Below, one piece after another: positions 63,951 to 64,000 of a stretch of 64,000 bases of DNA. The notes beneath the pieces are model-generated. The model saw only the letters and a list, made by a program, of their open reading frames with translations. It ran no database searches and was not told the origin of the DNA. The translations under genes were made by a program, and so were the position numbers. The number at the start of each line of letters is the position of its first letter. Positions within the stretch are counted from its first letter, which is position 1. The stretch comes from Magnetospirillum gryphiswaldense MSR-1 v2 (GTDB lineage: Bacteria > Pseudomonadota > Alphaproteobacteria > Rhodospirillales > Magnetospirillaceae): assembly GCF_000513295.1 (NCBI RefSeq), contig NC_023065.1:3332501-3396500 (forward strand), written 5' to 3'.

Positions 63951-64000
63951 ATGAAAATTACCGTCGATATCGATTGCACACCGGACGAGGCACGCACCTT
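63951..64000 (+). CDS. DUF6489-like protein, 3' truncated by window edge
   Basis: Only 16 codons are visible: MKITVDIDCTPDEART. This start resembles a short alphaproteobacterial family that opens with M-K-(I/V)-T-(V/I)-D-(I/V)-D-CTP-EAR. The rest lies outside, so the call is tentative. Confidence 0.5.
   Translation, partial: MKITVDIDCTPDEART

Overview
The window looks like chromosomal DNA of a free-living, GC-rich alphaproteobacterium of the Rhodospirillales, most like Magnetospirillum and relatives. Reasons: GC-rich codon use throughout; the gene order ppsR-maf-aroE-coaE-dnaQ diverging from hemE-hemH-hemJ-rho, which in alphaproteobacteria flanks the chromosomal origin; an hsp20-DUF1150 pair; glnK-amtB; several c-type cytochromes and a bacteriohemerythrin; and a HemJ-type protoporphyrinogen oxidase. 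I found no tRNA, rRNA, CRISPR array, prophage or magnetosome gene.

Layout. Positions 1-3.4 kb hold an unusual envelope operon: a 5'-truncated GAF-remnant/HlyD adaptor, an M50 (site-2-protease-like) membrane protein fused to its own HlyD-like region, and a small secreted protein. 3.5-9.1 kb carries methylmalonyl-CoA mutase, a DUF4743 Nudix protein, a malyl-CoA-lyase-like aldolase and an unknown protein. 9.1-10 kb is a heat-shock unit (Hsp20 + DUF1150) whose leader carries a ROSE-like RNA thermometer. 10-16 kb has the YbbA/YbbP ABC exporter, divergent TesA esterase, FIST protein, ThpR and a lipoprotein. 16-24 kb is a mixed envelope/redox region (MFS, small cytochromes c, hemerythrin, nitroreductase, polysaccharide deacetylase, J-domain membrane protein, CMD protein). 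24-36 kb is mainly housekeeping: tadA, rluB, rsmD, BI-1, lpoA-like, rsmI, yraN, BON lipoprotein, gshB, a heme-type histidine kinase and comM.

36.8-37.8 kb is a 1066-bp IS630-family element inserted exactly at the shared TA of two overlapping convergent stop codons, so neither neighbour loses coding sequence. 37.8-46.9 kb contains xthA, lolA, ftsK, an aminotransferase, the nitrogen-regulated amtB and glnK with sigma-54-like promoters, a ubiquinone-type hydroxylase and a DUF1178 zinc-ribbon protein. 47-53 kb contains xerD, a long periplasmic protein of unknown role, aroK-aroB and a CorC/HlyC-type CBS protein.

52.9-60.7 kb is the probable replication-origin neighbourhood. Two divergent operons, dnaQ-coaE-aroE-maf-ppsR leftwards and hemE-hemH-hemJ-rho rightwards, flank a 402-bp gene-free segment with several DnaA-box-like sites. 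The window ends with an unknown membrane protein, ogt, a YyaL/DUF255 thioredoxin-domain protein and the first codons of a DUF6489-like gene.

Genes are packed tightly. Co-directional neighbours often share ATGA, GTGA or TTGA, and convergent neighbours repeatedly share TTAG or TTAA stop codons.
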